Under the pieces are notes generated by a model, which worked only from the letters and a program-made list of their open reading frames with translations, did not search any database and had not been told where the DNA came from. Of a DNA stretch of 10,566 nucleotides, positions 1 to 6,224 are shown piece by piece. The position numbers and the translations under genes were made by a program. This DNA comes from an uncultured Saprospiraceae bacterium (GTDB taxonomy: Bacteria > Bacteroidota > Bacteroidia > Chitinophagales > Saprospiraceae). Within the stretch, counting starts at the first letter, position 1; the number at the start of each line of letters is the position of its first letter. The DNA lies in assembly GCA_937942465.1 (NCBI GenBank), contig CALDEO010000078.1, positions 1-10,566 of the forward strand, read 5' to 3'.

Positions 1-282
1 ATGGGCTATGATGAGCATTTGATGCTTGTCAAAGTAAATTTTGATGAAGGAGCTGTTGGTATATTACACGAGCACTATCACTCACAAGTTACCTATGTAG
101 AAAGTGGTGAATTTGAAATGAAAATCGGCGAAGAAACAAGAACATTGAAAGCAGGTGATGCATTTTATGTAGTCCCTCATGTATGGCACGGATGTGTATG
201 TACTAAACCTGGAGTTCTGCTTGATATATTTAGCCCAGCAAGAGAGGATTTTCTCGGTATGCCAATGAAAAAAAGCCGTTAG
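1..282 (+). CDS. kdgF: KdgF-type cupin, unsaturated uronate-opening enzyme (5' end outside window)
   Basis: This is a small single-domain cupin. Family knowledge: KdgF speeds the linearisation of 4,5-unsaturated monouronates, made by alginate or pectin lyases, to the open 4-deoxy keto-uronate in the cytoplasm. Seen: cupin motif 1 fits G-x5-HxH-x3-Q-x6-G at G17, H23, H25, Q29 and G36. The second motif supplies P59 and H63, so the four likely metal ligands are H23, H25, Q29 and H63. The C-terminal FSPAREDFLG stretch is typical of KdgF. The 93 residues are about 15-20 short of the usual length, and the ATG at base 1 falls where family members already have the conserved GYDEHLM-like strand. The real start is therefore probably upstream of the window and this Met internal. 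The stop is one base before the transporter start, so the two genes are almost certainly cotranscribed and translationally coupled. Confidence 0.85.
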   Translation: MGYDEHLMLVKVNFDEGAVGILHEHYHSQVTYVESGEFEMKIGEETRTLKAGDAFYVVPHVWHGCVCTKPGVLLDIFSPAREDFLGMPMKKSR

Positions 283-283
283 T

Positions 284-1588
284 ATGAAAAAAATACAAGG
301 ACTCCGTTGGTGGGTCGTAATGCTCGTAGCTCTAGCGGCTGTAGTTAATTATATAGATCGACAAGCTTTCGGTGCTTTATGGCCTGATATAGCTGAAGAA
401 CTATTCCCTGGAAAGGGTAAAGACTATACCAAAGGGGTCTATGGTACTATATCTGCTGTCTTCATATTATCATATGCAGCCGGTCAAACAATATTTGGAA
501 AAATCTTCGATTGGATCGGTACACGGCTTGGTTTTGCTATATCTATAGGTGTATGGTCGTTTGCTACCATGTTGCATGCATTTGCACAGGGTATGTTGAG
601 TTTCTCAATATTCAGATCGCTACTAGGTATTGCGGAAGCTGGTAACTGGCCTGGAGCTGCTAAAGCGAATGCGGAGTGGTTTCCAACAAAAGAAAGAGCA
701 TTTGCTCAAGGAATATTTAATTCTGGAGCAGCCATCGGAGGTATTGTAGCATATCCAGTAATTGGAATTTTGTCTATCTATTTATCATGGCAGGCGATTT
801 TTGTTTGTGTAGGATTAATGGGTTTCCTATGGTTATTGCCTTGGCTGTATCTAGTAAAGGCACCACCAGAAAGACACCCTTGGCTTACTGAAAATGAAAA
901 GAAATATATCCTAACCGGTCAGAAAAATCAAGATCTAGACTCTGATGGTCATTATGATGATGGGTATACACCAGATACAGCTGAACTATTAGGTCGTAAA
1001 GAGAGTTGGGGTGTTATAATAGCTTCAGCGGCTATTGATCCAATATGGTGGTTGTTTATCGTATGGATCCCTATCTACCTTAATGAGGTATTTGGACTGA
1101 ATGTCAAAGACATTGCATTCTCCGCATGGGTACCTTATGTAGGTGCTATGTTCGGTGCATGGTTTGGTGGACTTCTTGCCCAAAATAGACTCTCATCTGG
1201 TTGGTCAGTTAATAAAACTAGAAAGATGGTTATTACATTAGGTTGTTTTATCATGATCCCTTGTTTTATCTTACTTAAGGCACCTGGATCTGCAATGAAT
1301 GCTGTAATGATAATGGCAGTACTTTTATTTGGTTTCCAGACAGCAATCGGTAATGTACAGACGCTACCGAGCGATATGTTTAGTGGTAAAGTAGTAGGTA
1401 CCCTTTCTGGATTTGCAGGTACTGCAGCTAAATTGGGAGCATTTGGATTGACAGCTTTGATACCTTTATTAACTGCTGGAGGCAATTATACTCCTGCTTT
1501 CTTGATCGGTGGCGCTTTAGCAGTCATAGCATTGATAGCTGTATGGGTATTATGCCCTAAAATAGAACCGCTAAAACCATTGCGATAA
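284..1588 (+). CDS. MFS hexuronate-type transporter (ACS family, ExuT-like)
   Basis: This 434-aa inner-membrane permease of the anion:cation symporter branch of the major facilitator superfamily probably imports hexuronate or unsaturated deoxy-uronate with protons. Seen: TM1 (about 9-29) ends in the N-Y-I-D-R motif (22-26). The MFS loop 2-3 signature GKIFDWIGTR lies at 72-81. GIAEAGNWPGAAK (115-127) and the following EWFPTKERA stretch are hallmarks of ExuT/galactonate-type carriers. Six hydrophobic segments precede a polar central loop (about 195-240, rich in Asp/Glu/Lys), and about six follow it. The ATG lies one base after the cupin stop, so no separate promoter is expected. In Bacteroidota alginate loci a transporter of this type usually sits beside KdgF, the SDR and KdgK, which supports a deoxy-uronate substrate. 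The exact substrate (alginate-derived, pectin-derived, glucuronate or galacturonate) cannot be read from the sequence. Confidence 0.88.
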   Translation: MKKIQGLRWWVVMLVALAAVVNYIDRQAFGALWPDIAEELFPGKGKDYTKGVYGTISAVFILSYAAGQTIFGKIFDWIGTRLGFAISIGVWSFATMLHAFAQGMLSFSIFRSLLGIAEAGNWPGAAKANAEWFPTKERAFAQGIFNSGAAIGGIVAYPVIGILSIYLSWQAIFVCVGLMGFLWLLPWLYLVKAPPERHPWLTENEKKYILTGQKNQDLDSDGHYDDGYTPDTAELLGRKESWGVIIASAAIDPIWWLFIVWIPIYLNEVFGLNVKDIAFSAWVPYVGAMFGAWFGGLLAQNRLSSGWSVNKTRKMVITLGCFIMIPCFILLKAPGSAMNAVMIMAVLLFGFQTAIGNVQTLPSDMFSGKVVGTLSGFAGTAAKLGAFGLTALIPLLTAGGNYTPAFLIGGALAVIALIAVWVLCPKIEPLKPLR

Positions 1589-1646
1589 AAAATTGAATTA
1601 AAAACATTTTAATAATAAATTGAATACAATTAAATATATATAAATT

Positions 1647-2405
1647 ATGAGTACAAATAAAGTAGCTATAGTAACTGGATCAACCTCAGGAATAGGTCTA
1701 GCAGTAGCCAAGAGATTAGGTAAAGATGGATTTACAGTAATCATCAACGGTATCGATCACGATAAAGGAGCAAAAAGAGTTACAGAACTGACTGCTGAAG
1801 GAATAACATGTGAGTATTTCGGATTTGACGTAACCAAAGAAGATGCTGTAGCTGATAATATCAAAAAAGTCGGTGAGAAGTATGGAAGAATCGATGTACT
1901 TGTGAATAACGCAGGTGGATTAGGTGGTAGAGCTAGGTTTGAAGAAATGACAACTGAGTTTTATAGAGGCGTGATGGCATTGAACTTAGATTCTGTGTTT
2001 TTTGCATCTAGAGCAGCGATTCCATTCCTTAAAAAAGGAGAGAACCCAACGATCATCAATTACACATCTAATGCAGGATGGAATGCAGGTGGACCAGGTG
2101 CAGGAATGTACGGTACATCAAAAGCTGCGGTACATACCATTACAAGAGCACTAGCTAAGGATCTAGCTGAATATGGAATTAGAGTAAATGCTGTATCTCC
2201 GGGTACTATTGACACGGACTTCCACATTGGTATCAAATCTACTAAGCCAGAAGTATTCAAATCTTGGGCAAACAACATTATGCTTGGAAGATTAGGACAA
2301 CCTGAAGATGTATCTGGTGTTGTTTCTTTCCTTGCGAGTAAAGATGCTGCATTCTTAACTGCCGAAACGATACAAGTAGGTGGTGGTCAAGCATTAGGAA
2401 TATAG
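1647..2405 (+). CDS. Short-chain dehydrogenase/reductase, probable 4-deoxy-keto-uronate (DEH) reductase
   Basis: This 252-aa classical SDR has the whole family toolkit. The Rossmann motif TGSTSGIG is at 10-17, with D61 after the third strand, NNAG at 87-90 and the conserved N113. The catalytic residues are S141, Y155 and K159 (YGTSK), followed by the N-A-V-S-P-G stretch near 182. Such enzymes use NAD(P)H; cofactor preference is not obvious from the NGID loop at 34-37. Inference from context: between a KdgF/uronate transporter pair and KdgK, the missing step is reduction of linear 4-deoxy-L-erythro-5-hexoseulose uronate to 2-keto-3-deoxygluconate, as by alginate-pathway DEH reductases. It could instead be a KduD-like enzyme working after a KduI encoded elsewhere. 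The start is the ATG after a 58-bp AT-rich gap, short enough for readthrough from the transporter gene. The SDR fold is certain; the substrate rests on neighbours. Confidence 0.85.
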   Translation: MSTNKVAIVTGSTSGIGLAVAKRLGKDGFTVIINGIDHDKGAKRVTELTAEGITCEYFGFDVTKEDAVADNIKKVGEKYGRIDVLVNNAGGLGGRARFEEMTTEFYRGVMALNLDSVFFASRAAIPFLKKGENPTIINYTSNAGWNAGGPGAGMYGTSKAAVHTITRALAKDLAEYGIRVNAVSPGTIDTDFHIGIKSTKPEVFKSWANNIMLGRLGQPEDVSGVVSFLASKDAAFLTAETIQVGGGQALGI

Positions 2406-2440
2406 AAGCATAATCTATTAAAAATAAAATCAATTTAACA

Positions 2441-3481
2441 ATGAAAAAAGTTGTTACATTCGGAGAAATCATGCTACGCTTAAGCCCTCCGGGGTTTAAG
2501 CGTTTTTCGCAAACAGATAATTTTGATGCTATATATGGCGGAGGAGAGAGCAACGTTGCTGTATCCCTAGCCAACTATGGTGTCCCATCTGAATTCGTCA
2601 CTAGACTACCTCAGAACGACATCGGAGAATGTGCCCTCATGGAGCTCCGTAAAAGAGGCGTCGATACCAATAGCATCATCAGAGGTGGTGAGCGACTCGG
2701 TATCTACTTCCTAGAGACTGGAGCCGTAAGTCGTGGTAGTAAAGTGATCTATGATCGGGCTCACTCAGCGATGTCTACTATCCAGAAAGGAATGGTGGAC
2801 TGGGAGTCTATCTTAAAAGACGCTGGTTGGTTTCACTGGACAGGGATCACACCTGCAATCTCTCAAGGAGCTGCAGATGCTTGTCTAGAAGCAATACAGA
2901 TGGCCAATAAACTAGGAGTAACCGTATCAACAGATCTCAACTACCGAAAGAAACTATGGAACTATGGCAAGGAGCCTGGCGAAGTAATGCCTGAGCTAGT
3001 GGCCGGTTGTGACGTGATCCTAGGTAATGAAGAGGATGCTGAAAAGCACTTCGGTCTACACCCAGAAGGCGTAGATGTTACACATGGTGGCTCTGTAGAT
3101 GGTAAAGCATATCTATCGGTACTTAAGCAGTTGATGGAGATGTTTCCAAGAGCTAAAAAAGTGATCACTACCTTAAGAGGTTCGATCTCAGCATCACACA
3201 ATACATGGGCTGGTGTATTATACGATGGTACTACCCTATTTGAATCATCTAATACCTACGACTTGACGCATATCGTCGATCGTGTAGGTGGTGGAGATAG
3301 CTTTATGGGTGGTCTTGTATATGGTCTGATGTCATACGAAGGTGATGACCAGAAAGCTCTAGACTTTGCCGTAGCAGCATCTGCTCTTAAGCATACCATT
3401 AAAGGGGATGCCAATCTTGCAACTATAGAGGAAGTAGAGAAGCTCATGAGCGGTGATGCAAGTGGACGAGTAGCTCGGTAA
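2441..3481 (+). CDS. kdgK: 2-keto-3-deoxygluconate kinase (PfkB/ribokinase family)
   Basis: This 346-aa sugar kinase would phosphorylate 2-keto-3-deoxygluconate to KDPG, the Entner-Doudoroff intermediate then split by an aldolase that is not in this window. Seen: the N-terminal strand VVTFGEIMLRLSPPG (4-18), typical of KdgK, and the sugar-binding GGGESNVAVSLANYG stretch (33-47). An internal Y-F-L-E-T-G segment is followed by the IYDRAHSA motif. The PfkB signature DRVGGGD ends in the likely catalytic base D286, with the anion-hole glycines 283-285 before it. Length is normal and the C-terminus (GDASGRVAR) looks complete. It lies 35 bp after the SDR gene and ends the operon. The TAA stop is the first triplet of a repeat arm that starts at 3479. 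A strong hairpin with a T tract lies inside codons 13-21 and is listed separately. Confidence 0.92.
   Translation: MKKVVTFGEIMLRLSPPGFKRFSQTDNFDAIYGGGESNVAVSLANYGVPSEFVTRLPQNDIGECALMELRKRGVDTNSIIRGGERLGIYFLETGAVSRGSKVIYDRAHSAMSTIQKGMVDWESILKDAGWFHWTGITPAISQGAADACLEAIQMANKLGVTVSTDLNYRKKLWNYGKEPGEVMPELVAGCDVILGNEEDAEKHFGLHPEGVDVTHGGSVDGKAYLSVLKQLMEMFPRAKKVITTLRGSISASHNTWAGVLYDGTTLFESSNTYDLTHIVDRVGGGDSFMGGLVYGLMSYEGDDQKALDFAVAASALKHTIKGDANLATIEEVEKLMSGDASGRVAR
2477..2507 (+). other. Terminator-like hairpin inside the kdgK coding region
   Basis: Left arm CGCTTAAGCCC (2477-2487), loop TCCG, right arm GGGTTTAAGCG (2492-2502) and then five T (2503-2507). The stem has 11 pairs, one of them a G-U wobble, so it has the form of an intrinsic terminator. 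It starts 36 nt after the first base of the start codon and encodes the conserved residues R13 to R21, so the protein sequence partly constrains it. Whether it terminates, pauses or only slows translation is unknown. Confidence 0.5.
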
Positions 3482-3511
3482 TTGAAAATTGATAAGTGAA
3501 AATTGAAAATG
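3479..3511 (+). repeat. Left arm of 33-bp inverted repeat bounding the four-helix-bundle unit
   Basis: This 33-bp arm begins TAATTGAAAATTGA, and its first three bases are the kdgK stop codon. It matches the reverse complement of 4201-4233 at 30 of 33 positions; mismatches are at arm positions 15, 17 and 30. The two arms point inward around the 3749-4111 gene like terminal inverted repeats. It is also the first part of the 56-bp tandem repeat. Confidence 0.8.
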
Positions 3512-3625
3512 ACTTAGTGGAGCGATGTCTTTTTTAATTGAAAAGTGAAGATTGAAAATGGAAAATGACTTAGTAGGGCGATGTCTTTTTTAATTGAAAG
3601 GTTGCTCATTAGGGTAATGTCATTT
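3479..3625 (+). repeat. 56-bp tandem repeat, two full copies plus a decayed third
   Basis: Copy A (3479-3534) and copy B (3535-3590) are both exactly 56 bp and agree at 49 positions. Each starts TAATTGAAAA and ends GCGATGTCTTTTTT. A third, shorter unit (3591-3625) starts TAATTGAAAG and keeps a related core (TTAGGG, then ATGTC). Only the first part of the unit recurs, inverted, at 4201-4233. No open reading frame fits it. The T-rich ends of A and B could help end transcription after kdgK, but neither has a strong stem. Confidence 0.8.
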
Positions 3626-3630
3626 TAATT

Positions 3631-3665
3631 AACAATGGATAATTCATACTGGGTTGTCCATTGTT
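3631..3665 (+). terminator. Hairpin downstream of kdgK, possible terminator
   Basis: AACAATGGA (3631-3639) is perfectly complementary to TCCATTGTT (3657-3665). With G-U pairs the stem extends inward to about 13 pairs around a 9-nt loop. It is followed by TATTA rather than a long T run, so it is at best a weak intrinsic terminator for the uronate operon. It may instead be a structural part of the repeat unit it lies in. Confidence 0.4.
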
Positions 3666-3699
3666 TATTACTTAGCTAGTGTTAAATGCTATTTTCTAT

Positions 3700-3730
3700 T
3701 TTGAGTTCTGGATAGATTCCTTTAAATTGG
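3700..3730 (+). promoter_or_regulatory. Candidate Bacteroidota-type promoter for the four-helix-bundle gene
   Basis: TTTG (3700-3703) is followed after 19 bases by TAAATTGG (3723-3730). This is close to the Bacteroidota housekeeping consensus TTTG, 19-21 bases, TAnnTTTG, with one mismatch in the -7 element. It lies 18 bp before the ATG at 3749 and inside the repeat-bounded unit, so the unit would carry its own promoter. Such short motifs are common in AT-rich DNA. Confidence 0.35.
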
Positions 3731-3748
3731 TTAGTAAAAATACGGCTA

Positions 3749-4111
3749 ATGAAAAAGGGGAATATCATACACGTCAAGTCTTATCAATTTGCTATTCGAA
3801 TAGTCAATCTATCACGTCACTTACAGGAAGTTCAAAAAGAGTATGTATTATCTAAGCAACTCTTACGTAGTGGAACTGCACCAGGAGCCCTAGTCAGAGA
3901 AGCCGAACATGCTCAGAGCAAAAAGGACTTTATCAATAAAATGTCCATTGCACTAAAAGAGATTAATGAAACTGAATATTGGCTTAACCTTCTAAAAGAT
4001 ACAAGTCATATCAACGAAGAGCAATTCCAATCAATGAATAAGGATTGCGTAGAAATATTAAAAATTCTAGCCTCCATTGTAAAGTCAAGTAGGCAAAGTT
4101 TGAAATTGTAA
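3749..4111 (+). CDS. Four-helix-bundle protein, S23 / 23S rRNA intervening-sequence family
   Basis: This 120-aa protein matches the S23 four-helix-bundle family closely. Helix 1 contains SYQFAIRIVNLSRHLQ. The hallmark core is L-S-K-Q-L-L-R-S-G-T (35-44), then E-A-E-H-A-Q-S-K-K-D-F. Then come the A-L-K-E-I-N-E-T-E-Y-W-L-N-L-L segment and a C-terminal helix ending in lysine-rich residues. In the usual family motif the residues after SGT read close to S-x-G-A-N-V-x-E-A; here they are APGALVREAE. Relatives occur inside 23S rRNA intervening sequences, as stand-alone genes and as the Avd accessory protein of diversity-generating retroelements. A nucleic-acid-binding role is suggested for some members, but the cellular role of stand-alone ones is not established. 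No reverse transcriptase, variable repeat or rRNA lies nearby. The gene sits alone between inverted repeats, with its own candidate promoter and a hairpin 5 bp after its stop. Confidence 0.88.
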   Translation: MKKGNIIHVKSYQFAIRIVNLSRHLQEVQKEYVLSKQLLRSGTAPGALVREAEHAQSKKDFINKMSIALKEINETEYWLNLLKDTSHINEEQFQSMNKDCVEILKILASIVKSSRQSLKL

Positions 4112-4116
4112 AGATA

Positions 4117-4142
4117 AGTCCCGAGGTAAAAGACCTTGGACT
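4117..4142. terminator. Hairpin between convergent genes, possible bidirectional terminator
   Basis: AGTCC (4117-4121) pairs with GGACT (4138-4142), and AGGT (4124-4127) with ACCT (4133-4136), around loop AAAAG. G4123 can wobble-pair with T4137, leaving one bulged C. It begins just after the four-helix-bundle stop. Read on the - strand, the right arm is followed by TATCTTT, a weak T-rich tail, so it may also serve the protease transcript from the other side. Confidence 0.4.
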
Positions 4143-4200
4143 CGATGAATAAGAATATTGCACTTTGATAATTGTACAAATAACATTGCCACGTAGCAAG

Positions 4201-4233
4201 CATCTTCAATTTTCACCTTTCAATTTTCAATTA
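4201..4233 (-). repeat. Right arm of 33-bp inverted repeat bounding the four-helix-bundle unit
   Basis: On the - strand this reads TAATTGAAAATTGA and onward, the inverted match of 3479-3511 (30/33). The TGA stop of the protease gene (4229-4227) lies inside it, so the repeat supplies the stop. Unlike the left side, it is a single arm with no tandem second copy. Confidence 0.8.
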
Positions 4234-5840
4234 TTCGTCCGTGGTGCTTTTTTAGCTAGTGTAGAAGATTTAGGATCTTTATCTACTTTAAGACCTTCTA
4301 CTCTTTCTTCAGTTAAGTCAATACAGAAGTCGATTCTTTCTCTATTGCCGAAGTCTCCATCTGACTCATAGAATACCTCATATTCTTCATCTAAGATTAA
4401 GAAGTTACCGAAGCCGTATTCACAACACATACCATCTCCGTATGAATCTCTAACTACTAGTTTGTAGCAACCTTCTTCAAGACATACTGCTTCATCGATG
4501 CTTGTACCTGCAGCTGCGTAAGGATAGTTTCCGCCAGAAGCTATTAACTGATTGTTATCTGTACTCTTTATTTTCCAAGAAGTTTCTTCAGGAAAATCAT
4601 CAAAGTTTAACTGTAGTGTGATTTCGTAACAACCTTCGTCGTCTTCTTCATCTCCACCATTATCATCTTCATCATCACCTTCATCATCACCTTCATCGTC
4701 GCCCTCATCGTCATTTTCGTCATCACCGTTGTCGTCGTCATTATCATCGCCTTCATCGTCACCATCACCATTATCATCTTCATCATCACCATTGTCGTCA
4801 CCTCCACCGGTTCCGCCACCTGTTGTATTTCCACTACATACACTACCAGCATTGCTGATCAAGTTTTGGAAGTTGGCAGTTACGTAGTTATTCATTCTTG
4901 CAGCTTGTCCATTAGAGAACATGTACATACAAGCATCATTTGTGTAATCCATGTAACTCATGTATAGGTCGATAGATCCACAAGAACTTGTTCCAGAGTT
5001 AGGACATCCAGAGTTAGAGTCTGATTGATCAGGAGTATCAGCTACACCATCGTCAGAGTTACATCCTCCATTGCCCCAGTTGTGATCTAATAACAAGAAG
5101 TGACCAAGTTCGTGAGTCAGTGTTCTACCTAAGTTGTATGGTGCATCTGGTGCTACTCCTGTACAGCCAGCCCCACTACCAAATGCTGTCGCATCTATAA
5201 CCACTCCGTCACCATCGCCTGATCCACCTAGAGGTGAATACCCAAGTACACCTGTATTGCCTCTTACAAATACGTTGATATATCCTGACCATGTAGATGA
5301 AAAGTCGCCAGAGAAGGCATTGAATGTTACCGCTGGTTGTCCATCTGCAATACCTGAAGCATTAGGGTGACTCTGATCTGCAAGACAGAACGAAATACAT
5401 GAATTACTTGGAATCACACCAGGATAGTTATTGGCTACTGCATCAAATAATGAAGCATCATTATTTAATGCTTGAAAATCCTCATTCAAGATATCCACTT
5501 GATTTTGTGCTAAGTTTTTGAGGCAAGATTGGTCTGGGTTACTGATATTTTGAAAGTGAATTGCTATCGGCAGTACAATAGATTCAGTACAGTTAACAGA
5601 GCTTCTAGATCTTGCTAGTTGGCTCATTTTTTCTATTCTTTTATCAAATCGTGCTTTGTAGGTAGGGTCACTCAATAGTGATTGTTGGTGTTCTGCATGG
5701 TTACATGTTCGTTCGCTGTATGCAGTTTGATCTTCGGTTGCTTGAGTTACTTCGCTCGTTGTATCGAATTGTCCATCGTCATTACAAGAAGTAAGGAAAA
5801 ACACAGTTGCTACTAAACAGCAATAGAGAAAATTTTTCAT
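4227..5840 (-). CDS. Secreted M43 (cytophagalysin-like) zinc metalloprotease lipoprotein
   Basis: This 537-aa protein starts with a lipoprotein signal peptide ending in L-T-S-C (Cys19), followed by N-D-D. Acidic residues after the Cys resemble known Bacteroidota surface-export signals, so it is probably displayed on the outer surface. A short prosegment precedes the catalytic domain (about 60-335). The zinc site is HELGH (243-247) with the third His at 253 and HNWG following. The usual Gly of HExxHxxGxxH is Leu250, a position that varies in this branch. DGVADTP (264-270) and the Met-turn YMDY with M297 are typical of M43 cytophagalysin/pappalysin-like enzymes. Residues 348-403 are almost purely Asp, Glu, Gly and Asn. 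The last domain (about 404-512) has a D-S-Y-G-D-G-M-C-C motif common in secreted Bacteroidota proteins, perhaps calcium-binding or adhesive. The 25-residue tail has no recognised motif. Likely role: degradation of external protein. Confidence 0.87.
   Translation of the reverse strand: MKNFLYCCLVATVFFLTSCNDDGQFDTTSEVTQATEDQTAYSERTCNHAEHQQSLLSDPTYKARFDKRIEKMSQLARSRSSVNCTESIVLPIAIHFQNISNPDQSCLKNLAQNQVDILNEDFQALNNDASLFDAVANNYPGVIPSNSCISFCLADQSHPNASGIADGQPAVTFNAFSGDFSSTWSGYINVFVRGNTGVLGYSPLGGSGDGDGVVIDATAFGSGAGCTGVAPDAPYNLGRTLTHELGHFLLLDHNWGNGGCNSDDGVADTPDQSDSNSGCPNSGTSSCGSIDLYMSYMDYTNDACMYMFSNGQAARMNNYVTANFQNLISNAGSVCSGNTTGGGTGGGDDNGDDEDDNGDGDDEGDDNDDDNGDDENDDEGDDEGDDEGDDEDDNGGDEEDDEGCYEITLQLNFDDFPEETSWKIKSTDNNQLIASGGNYPYAAAGTSIDEAVCLEEGCYKLVVRDSYGDGMCCEYGFGNFLILDEEYEVFYESDGDFGNRERIDFCIDLTEERVEGLKVDKDPKSSTLAKKAPRTNN
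4632..4799 (-). repeat. Acidic low-complexity repeat encoding the protease linker
   Basis: About 168 bp of near-repetitive triplets (GAT/GAC/GAA/GGT/AAT on the coding strand) encode residues 348-403, with units such as G-D-D-E repeated in tandem. It joins the catalytic domain to the C-terminal domain. The units are multiples of three, so copy-number slippage would change linker length without shifting the frame. Confidence 0.8.
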
Positions 5841-6115
5841 AATTAGAATTTTTGAAATTTGATAAAATTAATAATGACTTCGTGTCAATCAATACTGTGT
5901 TGCCTGAGAAAGAATATGCCCCTAGTTCTTGGCCTGAAAAAGATGAAAATCTTGTATTTGTTTATAGCTAGTGAGTAGATTTAGGTATCGTAAATAACTG
6001 ATATGTAGGTTGTTATGGTTTTTTAATTAACTTGAAAGTATTTTATTAATTATTCAGTATTTAAATTTGGGGCTTGATGATATTGACTGTTATTTTAATA
6101 CTACTGTTACAATCA
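5841..6115. other. AT-rich intergenic region between divergent genes
   Basis: With the repeat that follows it, this makes a 384-bp gap between the protease start (- strand) and the phosphatase start (+ strand). Neither strand shows a convincing TTTG/TAnnTTTG promoter pair, tRNA-like fold, riboswitch or small ORF with a credible start. Promoters for one or both flanking genes must lie in or near it, but I cannot place them. Confidence 0.5.
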
Positions 6116-6168
6116 GGGCAGGAGCCCTTATATTACATATGTATCCGGCCAGAGGCCGTCACGAACAA
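6116..6168. repeat. 53-bp direct repeat, copy 1 (upstream of the PP2C gene)
   Basis: It matches copy 2 at 6994-7046 at 49 of 53 positions, in the same orientation. It holds three small symmetric elements in a row: hairpin GGGC-AGGA-GCCC (6116-6127), the perfect palindrome TACATATGTA (6134-6143), and hairpin CGGCC-AGA-GGCCG (6146-6158). It ends 56 bp before the phosphatase ATG. The flanks beyond the repeat are unrelated between the two copies, apart from a few bases just before it. Confidence 0.85.
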
Positions 6169-6224
6169 CGTTTTATAAATGTATTGATTTTTTAAATTAA
6201 CTGATTTAGGGATACCTTTACAAT

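Noticed and set aside
3479..3625. CRISPR array
   Set aside because: The 56-bp units abut with no spacers, there are only two full copies and no cas gene is seen.
3749..4111. Four-helix-bundle gene as the Avd component of a diversity-generating retroelement or an rRNA intervening sequence
   Set aside because: There is no reverse transcriptase, no template/variable repeat pair and no rRNA sequence in the window.
4165..4371. A 68-codon + strand frame spanning the right repeat arm and the protease 3' end
   Set aside because: It is antisense to the protease gene and partly made of the repeat arm, with no recognisable motif.
4607..4852. A Met/Thr/Val-rich open frame inside the protease gene, same strand
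   Set aside because: It is the alternative frame of the acidic triplet repeat; low-complexity DNA keeps several frames open.
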